Shown here in pieces: positions 17,395-24,347 of a stretch of 52,508 nt of DNA (its first letter is position 1; each line of letters begins with the position of its first letter). Source of the stretch: Thermodesulfovibrionia bacterium. GTDB lineage: Bacteria; Nitrospirota; Thermodesulfovibrionia; JACRGW01. The position numbers and the translations under genes were made by a program. The stretch covers positions 1 through 52,508 of the forward strand of contig CAKKSD010000013.1 in the NCBI GenBank assembly GCA_919902995.1, read 5' to 3'. The notes under the pieces are model-generated. The model was given only the letters and a program-made list of their open reading frames with translations, made no database searches and was not told where the DNA came from.

Positions 17395-18330
17395 TCAACT
17401 CTTACCCTTAACCCTTATCCTCGGATCGAGATATGCATATGATATATCCACTATCAGGTTTATGATCACAAAGACAACTGTACCGACAAGGACTGCACCC
17501 ATGATTACCGGATAGTCCCTCTTTAATATCCCGTCCATCGCATATCTCCCGAGACCGTCCCATCCGAATATTGTCTCTGTAAGTACTGCCCCGTTGAGAT
17601 AACTACCAAAATCGAGTCCTATGATAGTTACTATCGGAATGAGGGCGTTCCTCAGGGCGTGTCTGAATATTATAGAGAACTCCTTCAGCCCCTTTGCCTT
17701 TGCTGTAGCGATGTAAGGCTGTGAAAGTACATCGAGCATCATAGTCCGTGTGATTCTCGCTATATATGCCCCTGAAGGAATTGCGAGTGTAGATGCAGGA
17801 AGGACGAGATAGATCAGGTTCCCCTCACCCATACCTGAAGGAGGGAGTAATTTCAGATAAAGCCCGAATATGAGCATCAGGATAAGTCCTATCCAGAATA
17901 CAGGAAGGGATATGCCTCCTATTGCCAAGAACGAACCGATCCTGTCAAGGACAGTTCCCCTTTTAACTGCAGTAAAGATACCGAGAAGGATTCCTGTGAT
18001 ACTCGATATTATTACTGCTCCGAGGGCAAGCTTTAAGGTATTGGGGAATTTCTCGATTATAGCCTCGCTCACCTTCTGGTTTGTATAATAGGACCTCCCC
18101 ATCTCCCCCTTAATGATAAGACCTATATACCCTGCATACTGTGAGACGAAGGATCTCTCTGTACCGAGTTCTTTTTTTATCCTTTCTATAGTCTCTGGAT
18201 CTGTCCTCTCACCGACCATCCCTAATACAGGGTCTCCTGGAATGGATTTAACAATAAGGAATGTTATGAATGTAATACCTATGAGGGTAGGTATTAAAAG
18301 AAGAAGGCGTCTTATAAGGTAACTAATCAT
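17395..18330 (-). CDS. dppB: peptide ABC transporter permease, DppB-like
   Basis: 311 residues with six membrane segments. The start MISYLIRRLLLLIPTLIGIT and KSIPGDPV are standard for DppB/OppB. The EAA loop reads ATAKAKGLKEFSIIFRHALR, and the C-terminus (SYAYLDPRIR) is complete. The gene starts only 27 bases after the last readable codon of the broken integron integrase, so its original promoter or upstream partner may have been displaced. Confidence 0.92.
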   Translation of the reverse strand: MISYLIRRLLLLIPTLIGITFITFLIVKSIPGDPVLGMVGERTDPETIERIKKELGTERSFVSQYAGYIGLIIKGEMGRSYYTNQKVSEAIIEKFPNTLKLALGAVIISSITGILLGIFTAVKRGTVLDRIGSFLAIGGISLPVFWIGLILMLIFGLYLKLLPPSGMGEGNLIYLVLPASTLAIPSGAYIARITRTMMLDVLSQPYIATAKAKGLKEFSIIFRHALRNALIPIVTIIGLDFGSYLNGAVLTETIFGWDGLGRYAMDGILKRDYPVIMGAVLVGTVVFVIINLIVDISYAYLDPRIRVKGKS

Positions 18331-18357
18331 TTCAGAACATCAGGGTTTCAAAATTAT

Positions 18358-19217
18358 CTATTTATCAAGCGGGCTTCGCACTCCCAGAATATTTTTTAAA
18401 GCAACATGGCCTTTCCGCTTCGGACAAAAATGGTGTTCGCATCGAACTCAATATCTTTTACTCTAATACGGGCAAGCTCCATGAGCCGTAGACCTGAGCC
18501 GTAAAGCAATTCGGCGATCATAAGGTTTTTGCCGGTCATCTGGGCAAAAAGACTTTTTACTTCATCCACTGAAAACACAACAGGCAGTTTCTGCCCCCGC
18601 TTTGCCCTTATCGTGCTGCCGAGATCACCTGTTTCTTTACCGAGCACGTTGCGGAAAAGAAACAGAATCGCATTGAACGCCTGATTTTGTGTCGAAGAAG
18701 ATACTTTCTGTTTGAGAGCAAGATGACTGATAAAGTTCTTGAAATCCTCTGTATTCAAGTCAACTATTGCTTTCTTTTCCGATTGTCCTGCATAGGCAAG
18801 GAAACGCTCAGTCCATTGAAGGTAGGTGCGTTCTGTGCTGTATGAGTAATGTTTCAACCTTATCAGGCGTTTGACCGCCTTGAGTATTCCAGGGATATCT
18901 GCAGCCACAGTGCTGCCCGATATCTGGCCTCCCGCTTTGCTGAGATAATGGAAATAATAGAGCTTTATGGCATCATCCGCTTGGCGTGGCTGCCAGTCAA
19001 GAATGCGTTTGTCTGACCGCAAAACATCAAGAAATTCCATGACCGCAGACTCCTGATATTCCATAGCAGAGAGACCTCGCTTTCTGGCAAAGTCAAGAAA
19101 CCGGCTCACCCAATATGCATAAAAAGGTGCATTTTTTCCGGGCACAAGATTCCTATCCAGAAGTAACTTCTGGAACTCTGGAAGGGTCTCTTTGGGGTCG
19201 TTGGACAATTTTGCCAT
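18358..19217 (-). pseudogene. intI: integron-type tyrosine recombinase, inactivated by internal deletion
   Basis: From ATG 19217 the frame gives 273 codons. The first 95 or so are an N-terminal extension; then comes a typical integron-integrase core: HYSYSTERTYLQWTERFL, STQNQAFNAILFLFRNVLG, RAKRGQKLPVVFSVDEVKSL and LLYGSGLRLMELARIRVKD, with the first catalytic Arg. After TIFVRSGK it ends early (AMLL, stop at 18396). In another frame, positions 18407-18358 read HVALKNILGVRSPLDK then stop, which matches the end expected right after the catalytic Tyr (YTHV...VRSPLD). So roughly 70 codons, with the H-x-x-R and Tyr, are deleted and the frame is shifted. The protein should be inactive. It points away from the cassettes, as intI normally does. 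Confidence 0.82.
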
Positions 19218-19375
19218 GATATACGAACTTCGCCTTTAGTCCATATTACCACAAAAGGCGAAATACCTCAAAAAGTGACCTGTTGATTTTATTGACTATT
19301 TTTCTTCTGTAACTTTTCCTTTTGTGCTATAGTTGGTTCATGTCCTTAGAAAAAGGTAAGTTCGTATAATAATTG
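19218..19375. other. attI-like region between intI and first cassette
   Basis: 158 bases without a gene. It holds an IR CGCCTTT / AAAGGCG (19231-19260) and a 10-bp inverted pair ATACGAACTT (19221-19230) / AAGTTCGTAT (19358-19367). A TATAAT hexamer at 19365-19370 reads toward the cassettes, with no good -35. The cassette junction would be G19375 in GTTGTGTGT. Position between integrase start and first cassette is where attI is expected. Exact integrase binding sites cannot be assigned. Confidence 0.55.
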
Positions 19376-19385
19376 TTGTGTGTAA

Positions 19386-19400
19386 ATGGATAAATCATAA
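19386..19400 (+). CDS. 4-codon leader ORF coupled to the cassette-1 gene
   Basis: ATG GAT AAA TCA TAA, whose last A is the first base of the cassette gene's ATG (TAATG). Short leader ORFs that help translation of cassette genes are known at attI1. There is no strong ribosome site for either ORF, so this is a suggestion only. Confidence 0.25.
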   Translation: MDKS

Positions 19401-19969
19401 TGCCAATGTTTCTATCACAGCTCGTACAAAAGAATAAAAAATCCCTATTATTTGTAACAACAGCAGCCCTAACCATAGGGGGCGGTATTTGGACGTTTGA
19501 TCTCCCCAAATTAGTTCCCACAGGAACAGTGCCACCGCTAACACAATGGCAGGTCCGAATATTACTGACACTAATATTAATCCCAGTGTGGTTATTGTCA
19601 TTGCTTGCGATCACCTTCTTTTCTTACCCAAAAGAAATCAAAGCAGACACCGATAAAAAGCCTGATAACAAAATAGAGACAAACAAAAAAGAGACCCTTG
19701 AAGAACAGCTCAACCGTTCCATATTGCTACATATCTTGAAACTGAGAGGCTTGAACCAGATCGCAAGTCCCCAAAATATAGCAAATCAAATGAAACAGGA
19801 TTCGGGTATTATCCTTGCTCATCTCTGGAAACTCCACAATGAACAATTCGTAACATTTATCACTGGAGGTTTACCTCCGACACTGGATACAGACTTTTTC
19901 CTAAGCGATAAGGCATTTGAAATCATAAAGATAGATGACACACAACAAGTCATTGGAGCGGAACGATAA
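19400..19969 (+). CDS. cassette-encoded two-helix membrane protein with C-terminal winged-helix-like region; unrecognised
   Basis: 189 residues; I do not recognise a family. Two hydrophobic segments are seen, about 15-32 (LLFVTTAALTIGGGIW) and about 50-73 (VRILLTLILIPVWLLSLLAI), then a charged linker (about 77-100). The last 90 residues are soluble, with a helix-turn-helix pattern: LHILKLRGLNQIASPQNIAN, then LAHLWKLHNEQFV and a strand-rich end LSDKAFEIIKI. This suggests a membrane-anchored winged helix sensing or binding domain, by pattern only. The TAA stop (19967-19969) lies in the attC loop, typical for cassette genes. Confidence 0.7.
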   Translation: MPMFLSQLVQKNKKSLLFVTTAALTIGGGIWTFDLPKLVPTGTVPPLTQWQVRILLTLILIPVWLLSLLAITFFSYPKEIKADTDKKPDNKIETNKKETLEEQLNRSILLHILKLRGLNQIASPQNIANQMKQDSGIILAHLWKLHNEQFVTFITGGLPPTLDTDFFLSDKAFEIIKIDDTQQVIGAER

Positions 19970-19999
19970 AACTGTCCGCTCAATTCTGTCGTTATATGT
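19938..19999 (+). other. attC recombination site 1
   Basis: Order R''-L''-loop-L'-R': ACACAAC (19940-19946), ATTGGAGCGGA (19952-19962), a 12-base loop, TCCGCTCAAT (19975-19984), GTTATAT (19991-19997). L'' and L' pair perfectly except for one unpaired G in L'', the extrahelical base that marks the strand for integrase. R' departs from the GTTRRRY consensus at one base. Cut expected after G19991. Confidence 0.75.
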
Positions 20000-20027
20000 A
20001 AAAAAGATAACCATAGAGGTCAATCCA

Positions 20028-20240
20028 ATGAATTGTTATGTATATGAAAATTGGACTGCCGAACATAAAGCTGTAATTCGCATAGGCTCTTGTGGGAACT
20101 GTAACGAAGGACGAGGCTGTCATGAAAAGCCATTAGGTAATAGGAATGGTAGGTGGCATGGCCCCTTTGTTTCACTCGAAAAAGCAAGAAGAATAGCAGA
20201 AAATACAGGCAAGCCAGTCCGACAACATAGATGTGTATGA
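20028..20240 (+). CDS. small cysteine-rich conserved-type protein; function unknown
   Basis: 70 residues from an ATG with AGAGGT 8 bases upstream. The core RIGSCGNCNEGRGCHEK holds a CxxC plus Cys and His that could bind zinc; WHGPFVSLEKARRIAENTGK follows and the end is HRCV. The layout 'CxxC...W-x-GPF...A...C' is one I associate with small hypothetical proteins often found near mobile DNA. No function can be assigned. It lies in cassette 2, upstream of the toxin-antitoxin pair. Confidence 0.65.
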   Translation: MNCYVYENWTAEHKAVIRIGSCGNCNEGRGCHEKPLGNRNGRWHGPFVSLEKARRIAENTGKPVRQHRCV

Positions 20241-20267
20241 ATCTATTTATAAGGATTAGCCATAGTA

Positions 20268-20308
20268 TATAATAGATATTAGATGTAAAATGAATAAAAC
20301 AGGAGGAA
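20268..20308 (+). promoter_or_regulatory. -10 box and ribosome site of the cassette toxin-antitoxin pair
   Basis: TATAAT (20268-20273) with no clear -35, then AGGAGGA (20302-20308) 6 bases before the antitoxin ATG. Toxin-antitoxin cassettes usually carry their own promoter. Confidence 0.45.
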
Positions 20309-20314
20309 TAAGTC

Positions 20315-20536
20315 ATGAAAAAGATAACAGCAACAGATAGCCTTACATTGTCAATACCTGAAAGAATCCAACTGGTAGAAGATATCTGGGATACGATAGC
20401 TGCTGAAGCCCAGTCTATTGAATTAACAGAAGATGAGAAAAGGATAATTGATGAACGATTGGAGGCTTATCATAGAAACCCTGATTTAGGCTCTCCATGG
20501 GAAGATGTTTATAAAAGGTTAGTGAGCAAGCAGTGA
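20315..20536 (+). CDS. addiction-module antitoxin, TIGR02574-like
   Basis: 73 residues. The pattern LSIPERIQLVEDIWDTIAAE, then ELTEDEKRIIDERLEAYHRN and GSPWEDVYKRL, is the standard layout of the putative addiction-module component family paired with RelE/ParE toxins. The end overlaps the toxin GTG start (GTGA). It neutralises the toxin; DNA binding is not evident in this family. Confidence 0.88.
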   Translation: MKKITATDSLTLSIPERIQLVEDIWDTIAAEAQSIELTEDEKRIIDERLEAYHRNPDLGSPWEDVYKRLVSKQ

Positions 20537-20838
20537 AATTTAGAGTCATTGTCAGGCCTGAAGCCGAAGATGACTTAAAAGAAGCTTTTTCCTGGTATGA
20601 AGATAAACGGACAGGGTTAGGTTATTACTTCCTTCTGCAAGTTGATGCAGGAATCAACTTCATCAATAGAAATCTTGAAATTCATCCAATAGAATACAAA
20701 GGAACAAGAAAGCACGTCATCAAAAGGTTTCCATACAAAATCATTTATCTTTTAGAGGAAAAAAAGATAATAATCCTTGCTGTAATTCATGGCAAGAGAA
20801 GCCCTGATTTAATAAAAAAGAGAATAGATAGCATCTAA
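20533..20838 (+). CDS. RelE/ParE superfamily toxin
   Basis: 101 residues from a GTG overlapping the antitoxin stop. ParE-like features are VRPEAEDDLKEAFSWYED at the N-terminus, RKHVIKRFPYKIIYLLEEKKI and VIHGKRSPDLIKKR at the end. ParE relatives poison gyrase and RelE relatives cut mRNA; which applies here is not decided by sequence. The stop codon TAA is inside the attC R'' box (ATCTAAC), the classic cassette arrangement. Confidence 0.88.
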   Translation: MKFRVIVRPEAEDDLKEAFSWYEDKRTGLGYYFLLQVDAGINFINRNLEIHPIEYKGTRKHVIKRFPYKIIYLLEEKKIIILAVIHGKRSPDLIKKRIDSI

Positions 20839-20891
20839 CAAATCACTCCAGCGGATGGCTTACAGCCACCGCTGACCTTTGACGTCAGGGC
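20831..20891 (+). other. attC recombination site 2 (last in array)
   Basis: R'' ATCTAAC (20833-20839) fits RYYYAAC exactly. The stem CAGCGG-A-TGGCT / AGCCA-CCGCTG (20849-20860 with 20864-20874) pairs fully except for an unpaired A at 20855, with a 3-base TAC loop. R' is GTCAGGGC (20884-20891), one base off GTTRRRY. The array ends here. Confidence 0.7.
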
Positions 20892-20898
20892 ATAGTTC

Positions 20899-21216
20899 AT
20901 GGTAGTAAATATGATCACAAGAGAACAGATACTGGACGCATTAAGGGATGTGATTGACCCTGAGATAGGGATAAACATAGCAGACCTGGGACTGGTTTAC
21001 AGTGCCGAGGAGAAAGATGGAGAGTTTAGTGTGAGTATGACGATGACCACAGCAGCATGTCCCATGGGCAATATGTTAAGAGCCCAGGCAAGAGACGCTA
21101 TCAAGAAAAGATTCCCCGAGGCGAGATCTGTAAATGTAGAACTTGTCTGGACACCACCCTGGAATCCTGATATGATGTCAGAGTCAGCAAAAAGAAAACT
21201 CGGGAGGCTCAAATGA
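20899..21216 (+). CDS. DUF59 / MIP18-like metal-sulfur cluster assembly protein
   Basis: 105 residues (101 if the second ATG is used). The family core REQILDALRDVIDPEIGINI, then ADLGLVY, and the reactive-Cys motif TTAACPMG, followed by VELVWTPPWNPDMMS, are present. Relatives (SufT, PaaD, MIP18) help insert Fe-S clusters. DUF59 genes are known to sit next to NnrS genes in nitric-oxide stress loci, as here, where the stop overlaps the next ATG (ATGA). Just outside the integron array. Confidence 0.88.
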   Translation: MVVNMITREQILDALRDVIDPEIGINIADLGLVYSAEEKDGEFSVSMTMTTAACPMGNMLRAQARDAIKKRFPEARSVNVELVWTPPWNPDMMSESAKRKLGRLK

Positions 21217-22298
21217 TACTCAGGCATCGTTTACGGTTTCCTCTAATGTTTCTCGGCATGCTATCCCTTATAGCAGGGCTATTGACAGGGTTGTCCCGTC
21301 TCGGATGGAATATACCTGAAATAAGAGCTGGGCTCCTTGTTCTTCATGGACCACTTATGGTATGCGGATTCCTGGGAACTGTAATAGGTCTTGAGAGGGC
21401 AGCAGCCCTCGACATGCCATGGACCTATCTCGCACCCTTTCTGTCTGGCATAGGAAGCGTTATAACTATTTTAACATCCTATCATACTGCAGGACAGTTG
21501 TTGATTACCATCGCAAGCCTCCTTTTTGTGATTGTTTTTATAGCCATATTGCGCCGTCAGTTTGCCCCCTTCACAGTGACCATGGGTATCGGCGCCCTGC
21601 TGTGGTTTGCAGGAAACATATTCTGGCTATTTGGTTATCCAATTTATCTGATCGTTCCCTGGTGGGCAGGGTATCTTATTCTTACAATAGCAGGGGAAAG
21701 ACTTGATTTAAGCAGGTTACTCGCACCTTCAAGGTCATCGTATACTATCTTCTTTTCGGCAATTGTTCTATTCCTTACAGGTATTGTCTATTCAATATTC
21801 AATACTGCTGTCGGCATACGGGTCCTTGGTCTGGGTATACTTGCACTCACAGTTTGGCTCGTTCTCCATGATATTGCTACAAAGACTGTCAGACAGCAGG
21901 GTTTGACCCGTTTTGTAGCAGTATGTCTTCTTTCAGGATATTTCTGGCTGGGTATCAGCGGATTGTTTGCGCTGTATTCAGGAAAATTCATACCCGTAAC
22001 AGCCATGTATGACGCGACACTTCATTCCCTTTTTCTCGGCTTTGTTTTTGCAATGATCTTCGGTCATGCCCCGATAATTTTCCCTGCAGTGTTGCAGGTT
22101 CCGATACTATACAGCCCCTTATTCTATCTCCACTTCGCACTCCTTCAAGCCTCGCTCCTGATAAGGATTACGGGAGACATCACATCCTCTACATCGGCCT
22201 TTATGTGGGGCGGTTTGCTGAATGTAGCATCGCTTGTGTTATTTCTGGCTAACACAGTTATTGGCGGAATGAGGGGCTTGATATCTCAAAAGGTATAA
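21213..22298 (+). CDS. NnrS-like polytopic membrane protein
   Basis: 361 residues with about ten to twelve hydrophobic segments. Conserved-looking polar positions are LVLHGPLMVCGFLGTVIGLE near 45, YDATLHSLFLGFVFAMIFGH near 268 and PIIFPAVLQV. His in membrane segments suggests haem or copper binding as in NnrS, which protects against nitric oxide. The NnrS assignment rests on the general pattern and on the DUF59 partner. Other 'LHGPLM' membrane families remain possible. Confidence 0.6.
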   Translation: MILRHRLRFPLMFLGMLSLIAGLLTGLSRLGWNIPEIRAGLLVLHGPLMVCGFLGTVIGLERAAALDMPWTYLAPFLSGIGSVITILTSYHTAGQLLITIASLLFVIVFIAILRRQFAPFTVTMGIGALLWFAGNIFWLFGYPIYLIVPWWAGYLILTIAGERLDLSRLLAPSRSSYTIFFSAIVLFLTGIVYSIFNTAVGIRVLGLGILALTVWLVLHDIATKTVRQQGLTRFVAVCLLSGYFWLGISGLFALYSGKFIPVTAMYDATLHSLFLGFVFAMIFGHAPIIFPAVLQVPILYSPLFYLHFALLQASLLIRITGDITSSTSAFMWGGLLNVASLVLFLANTVIGGMRGLISQKV

Positions 22299-22306
22299 CA
22301 TTAAAT

Positions 22307-22556
22307 GAAGAACCCTGCGGCAGAGACCGCAGGGTATCAAACATCAAAAGTTATAGTCATTCCCCGACTTGCCTGCCCTCGAAGTCATTGATCGGGGGAT
22401 CGGGAAATCCAGACGCCATCCCCCGATTTAATCGGGGGAACTATTCATAAGAAACTGGATTCCCGTTTTCATGGGAAACCCTGGATTCTCTGGTCAAGCC
22501 AGAGAATGACAGACAAGCGACCCTGTGGTAAGCCACAGGGAATTTTCAAGTTAAAT
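22307..22556. repeat. composite palindromic element, copy B (about 250 bases)
   Basis: Left hairpin CCCTGCGG-CAGAGA-CCGCAGGG (22313-22334), inner GTCATTCC...GAGAATGAC element (22356-22510) with three more hairpins, right hairpin CCCTGTGG-TAAG-CCACAGGG (22521-22540), then AATTTTCAAGTTAAAT. Same plan as 15051. It fills the whole gap between the convergent NnrS-like and binding-protein genes. Confidence 0.85.
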
Positions 22557-24121
22557 TACTTCTGAACTATCTTGACCTCTACCTCCATCCCTTTATCCAT
22601 GCTGTATATAGGATATATCTTATATCCCTTCACCCGTTCCTGATGTATGGCATAATCGGTCCTGTGCCAGAAAAATACCCATGGAGCAAGTTCAATAATT
22701 CTCCTCTCTGCCGTCTTATATAGTTTATACCTCCTCTCAGGATTCATCTCCCTCTGAGATTCTTCTATTATTCTATCCACTTCGGTATCTTTAAACCTCG
22801 TCCTGTTTCCTCCTGGCCCCCAGTTAGATGAATGGAACAGAGGAAAAAGAAAATTTTCTGGATCAGGATAATCTGCCCACCATGATATCCAGAATGCATC
22901 AGGCTCTCCGCGGTTGAGGGCATCCTTGTAGGCACTCCATTCAAGCTGTGTAATCTTCGCTTGGATACCTACCTTGCCTAAATAATGCTGTATCGCCTCC
23001 ACAACATCAAGGGTCTCCTGATCTGCAGTAAGGTATATCTTTATCGAAAACCCTTCGGGATAACCAACTTTCTTTAAAAGTTCTTTTGCCTTTTCTGGAT
23101 CATATATATAACCAATGCTTTCAGCCCTTTTCATCAAAAGCAGTGGAATAGGTCCTTCAGAAAGTATTCCCCTACCCTCATAAACAGTTTTAAGAATCTT
23201 TTCTCTATCAATCGCATAGCTTATCGCCTGTCTTAAGAGAGGGTTACTTAATGGAGGTCTTTCACAGTTCATTCCAAGGTAATATGTATTCATTCCTGTA
23301 TAACTCGCGATTTTATCCTTCCATCTGGGACTTTTTGTATAATGTCTGAACTCTGCTGAAGGTATGCCTATAACATCGAGATTCCCTGCCTCGAACTCTG
23401 CAACAGCAGTTAGGTCTTCAGGGATTATCCTGTAGATTATACCTTTAATCTTCGGTTTCCCCTCGAAATAATTCTGCCTCGCTCTCAGTTTTAAATTCCT
23501 TCCATGCCTCCATTCTTCGAGGACAAAAGGACCTGTACCTGATACATTCATGCCGAAATCCTCTCCCCATTTATTAGCTTCCTCCTTCGGTATAACATAG
23601 GCAGCTGTCATTGCAAGGAGACCGAGGAAAGGTGCAAAGGACTCCCTGAGTTTTATCTCGAGAGTGAAATCATCTATGACTTTTATCCCTTCAACCATCC
23701 GACTCTTCCCATCCATAAATTCTTTTGCGCCTTTTATCTTACTTAATACCCAGGTATTCGGGGATTTTGTCCTCGGATTTAGGACTCTCTCGAAGGAATA
23801 TTTAAAGTCTCTGGCAGTAACTTCTCTTCCGTTAGAGAAGGTCACATTCTTTCTTAATCTGAATGTATAGGTTTTATTGTCTTTAGATACAGACCAGGAC
23901 TTTGCAATATCAGGTCTGATTAAGAGATCCTCTCCGAATGTCACAAGACCGTTAAAGATTTTTGCACTGATAATCCCGCCCATAACATCAACAACAAGGG
24001 CAGGATCAAGTGTTGTGGGATTTGTATTGAGCCTCAGATAAAGAAAACCATCAAGGCGATCATTTTTGTGACTGCAGGAAAGCAGAAAGATAAGGGAAAA
24101 GAGAATTATCTTGAACTTCAT
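22556..24121 (-). CDS. peptide ABC transporter substrate-binding lipoprotein
   Basis: 521 residues, SBP_bac_5 (DppA/OppA) family. The signal FKIILFSLIFLLSCSHKND has a lipobox with Cys16, so it is a lipid-anchored envelope protein. Family markers are TLDPALVVDVMGG, FRLRKNVTFSNGREVTARDF, GTGPFVLEEW, QAISYAIDREKILKTVYEGR and the C-terminal APWVFFWHRTDYAI. It binds oligopeptides or similar ligands. The likely permease partners dppB and dppC are on the same strand but 4.2 kb downstream, with the integron and two opposite-strand genes between. Confidence 0.93.
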   Translation of the reverse strand: MKFKIILFSLIFLLSCSHKNDRLDGFLYLRLNTNPTTLDPALVVDVMGGIISAKIFNGLVTFGEDLLIRPDIAKSWSVSKDNKTYTFRLRKNVTFSNGREVTARDFKYSFERVLNPRTKSPNTWVLSKIKGAKEFMDGKSRMVEGIKVIDDFTLEIKLRESFAPFLGLLAMTAAYVIPKEEANKWGEDFGMNVSGTGPFVLEEWRHGRNLKLRARQNYFEGKPKIKGIIYRIIPEDLTAVAEFEAGNLDVIGIPSAEFRHYTKSPRWKDKIASYTGMNTYYLGMNCERPPLSNPLLRQAISYAIDREKILKTVYEGRGILSEGPIPLLLMKRAESIGYIYDPEKAKELLKKVGYPEGFSIKIYLTADQETLDVVEAIQHYLGKVGIQAKITQLEWSAYKDALNRGEPDAFWISWWADYPDPENFLFPLFHSSNWGPGGNRTRFKDTEVDRIIEESQREMNPERRYKLYKTAERRIIELAPWVFFWHRTDYAIHQERVKGYKIYPIYSMDKGMEVEVKIVQK

Positions 24122-24175
24122 ATAATATATTCTTATATTGTCACCCTTCCTTTCATTCTGGAGCCTTTCGATTCA

Positions 24176-24243
24176 TGTCATTCCCTCGTTTCTGTCATTC
24201 TGACTCCCTCGTTTGTCATTCCGAGCAAAGTAAGGAATCTCAT
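24176..24243. repeat. TGTCATTCC/TCATTCTGA-type repeat cluster
   Basis: Three successive TGTCATTC words ending in GAGCAAAGTAAGGAATCTCA, a relative of the other palindromic elements. The 24122-24636 gap (515 bases) holds this, the element at 24348, a 16-codon ORF and a promoter. Confidence 0.65.
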
Positions 24244-24347
24244 CCTTTAATCTTGGTAAGTTTATCAATATTTTTCATTAAATTCTATAATATCTTTTTT
24301 ATTTATATTTAAACAAGATGAAAGGATTCAAGTGTTAGGTGTTTATC

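Larger units (their letters stand above)
19376..19991 (+). mobile_element. integron gene cassette 1 (616 bases)
   Basis: The 5' boundary reads G|TTGTGTGT (19375-19383), and the R'' box at the 3' end reads ACACACAAC (19938-19946), its exact complement. This is the pairing expected when a cassette is a circle opened between G and TT. It carries one gene and a 58-base attC that overlaps the gene's stop codon. Confidence 0.75.
19992..20884 (+). mobile_element. integron gene cassette 2 (about 893 bases)
   Basis: Runs from TTATATGT after the first attC to the G of GTCAGGGC in the second. Its own R'' (GCATCTAAC, 20831-20839) matches the complement of its 5' boundary GTTATATGT at 7 of 9 bases. It carries a small Cys-rich protein gene and a toxin-antitoxin pair. 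A diverged attC after the first gene cannot be excluded, but none is visible. Confidence 0.6.

Noticed and set aside
19218-19375. LexA box controlling intI
   Set aside because: I looked for CTGT-N8-ACAG and found no match in the region upstream of the integrase.
19327-19614. Minus-strand ORFs opposite the cassette-1 gene, one of them hydrophobic (19395-19601)
   Set aside because: They mirror the membrane segments of the plus-strand gene, have no ribosome sites, and cross the cassette boundary region. Treated as antisense shadows.
20200-20314. A third attC between the Cys-rich protein and the toxin-antitoxin pair
   Set aside because: No RYYYAAC ... GTTRRRY pair with a foldable inner stem could be found, so cassette 2 is kept as one unit.
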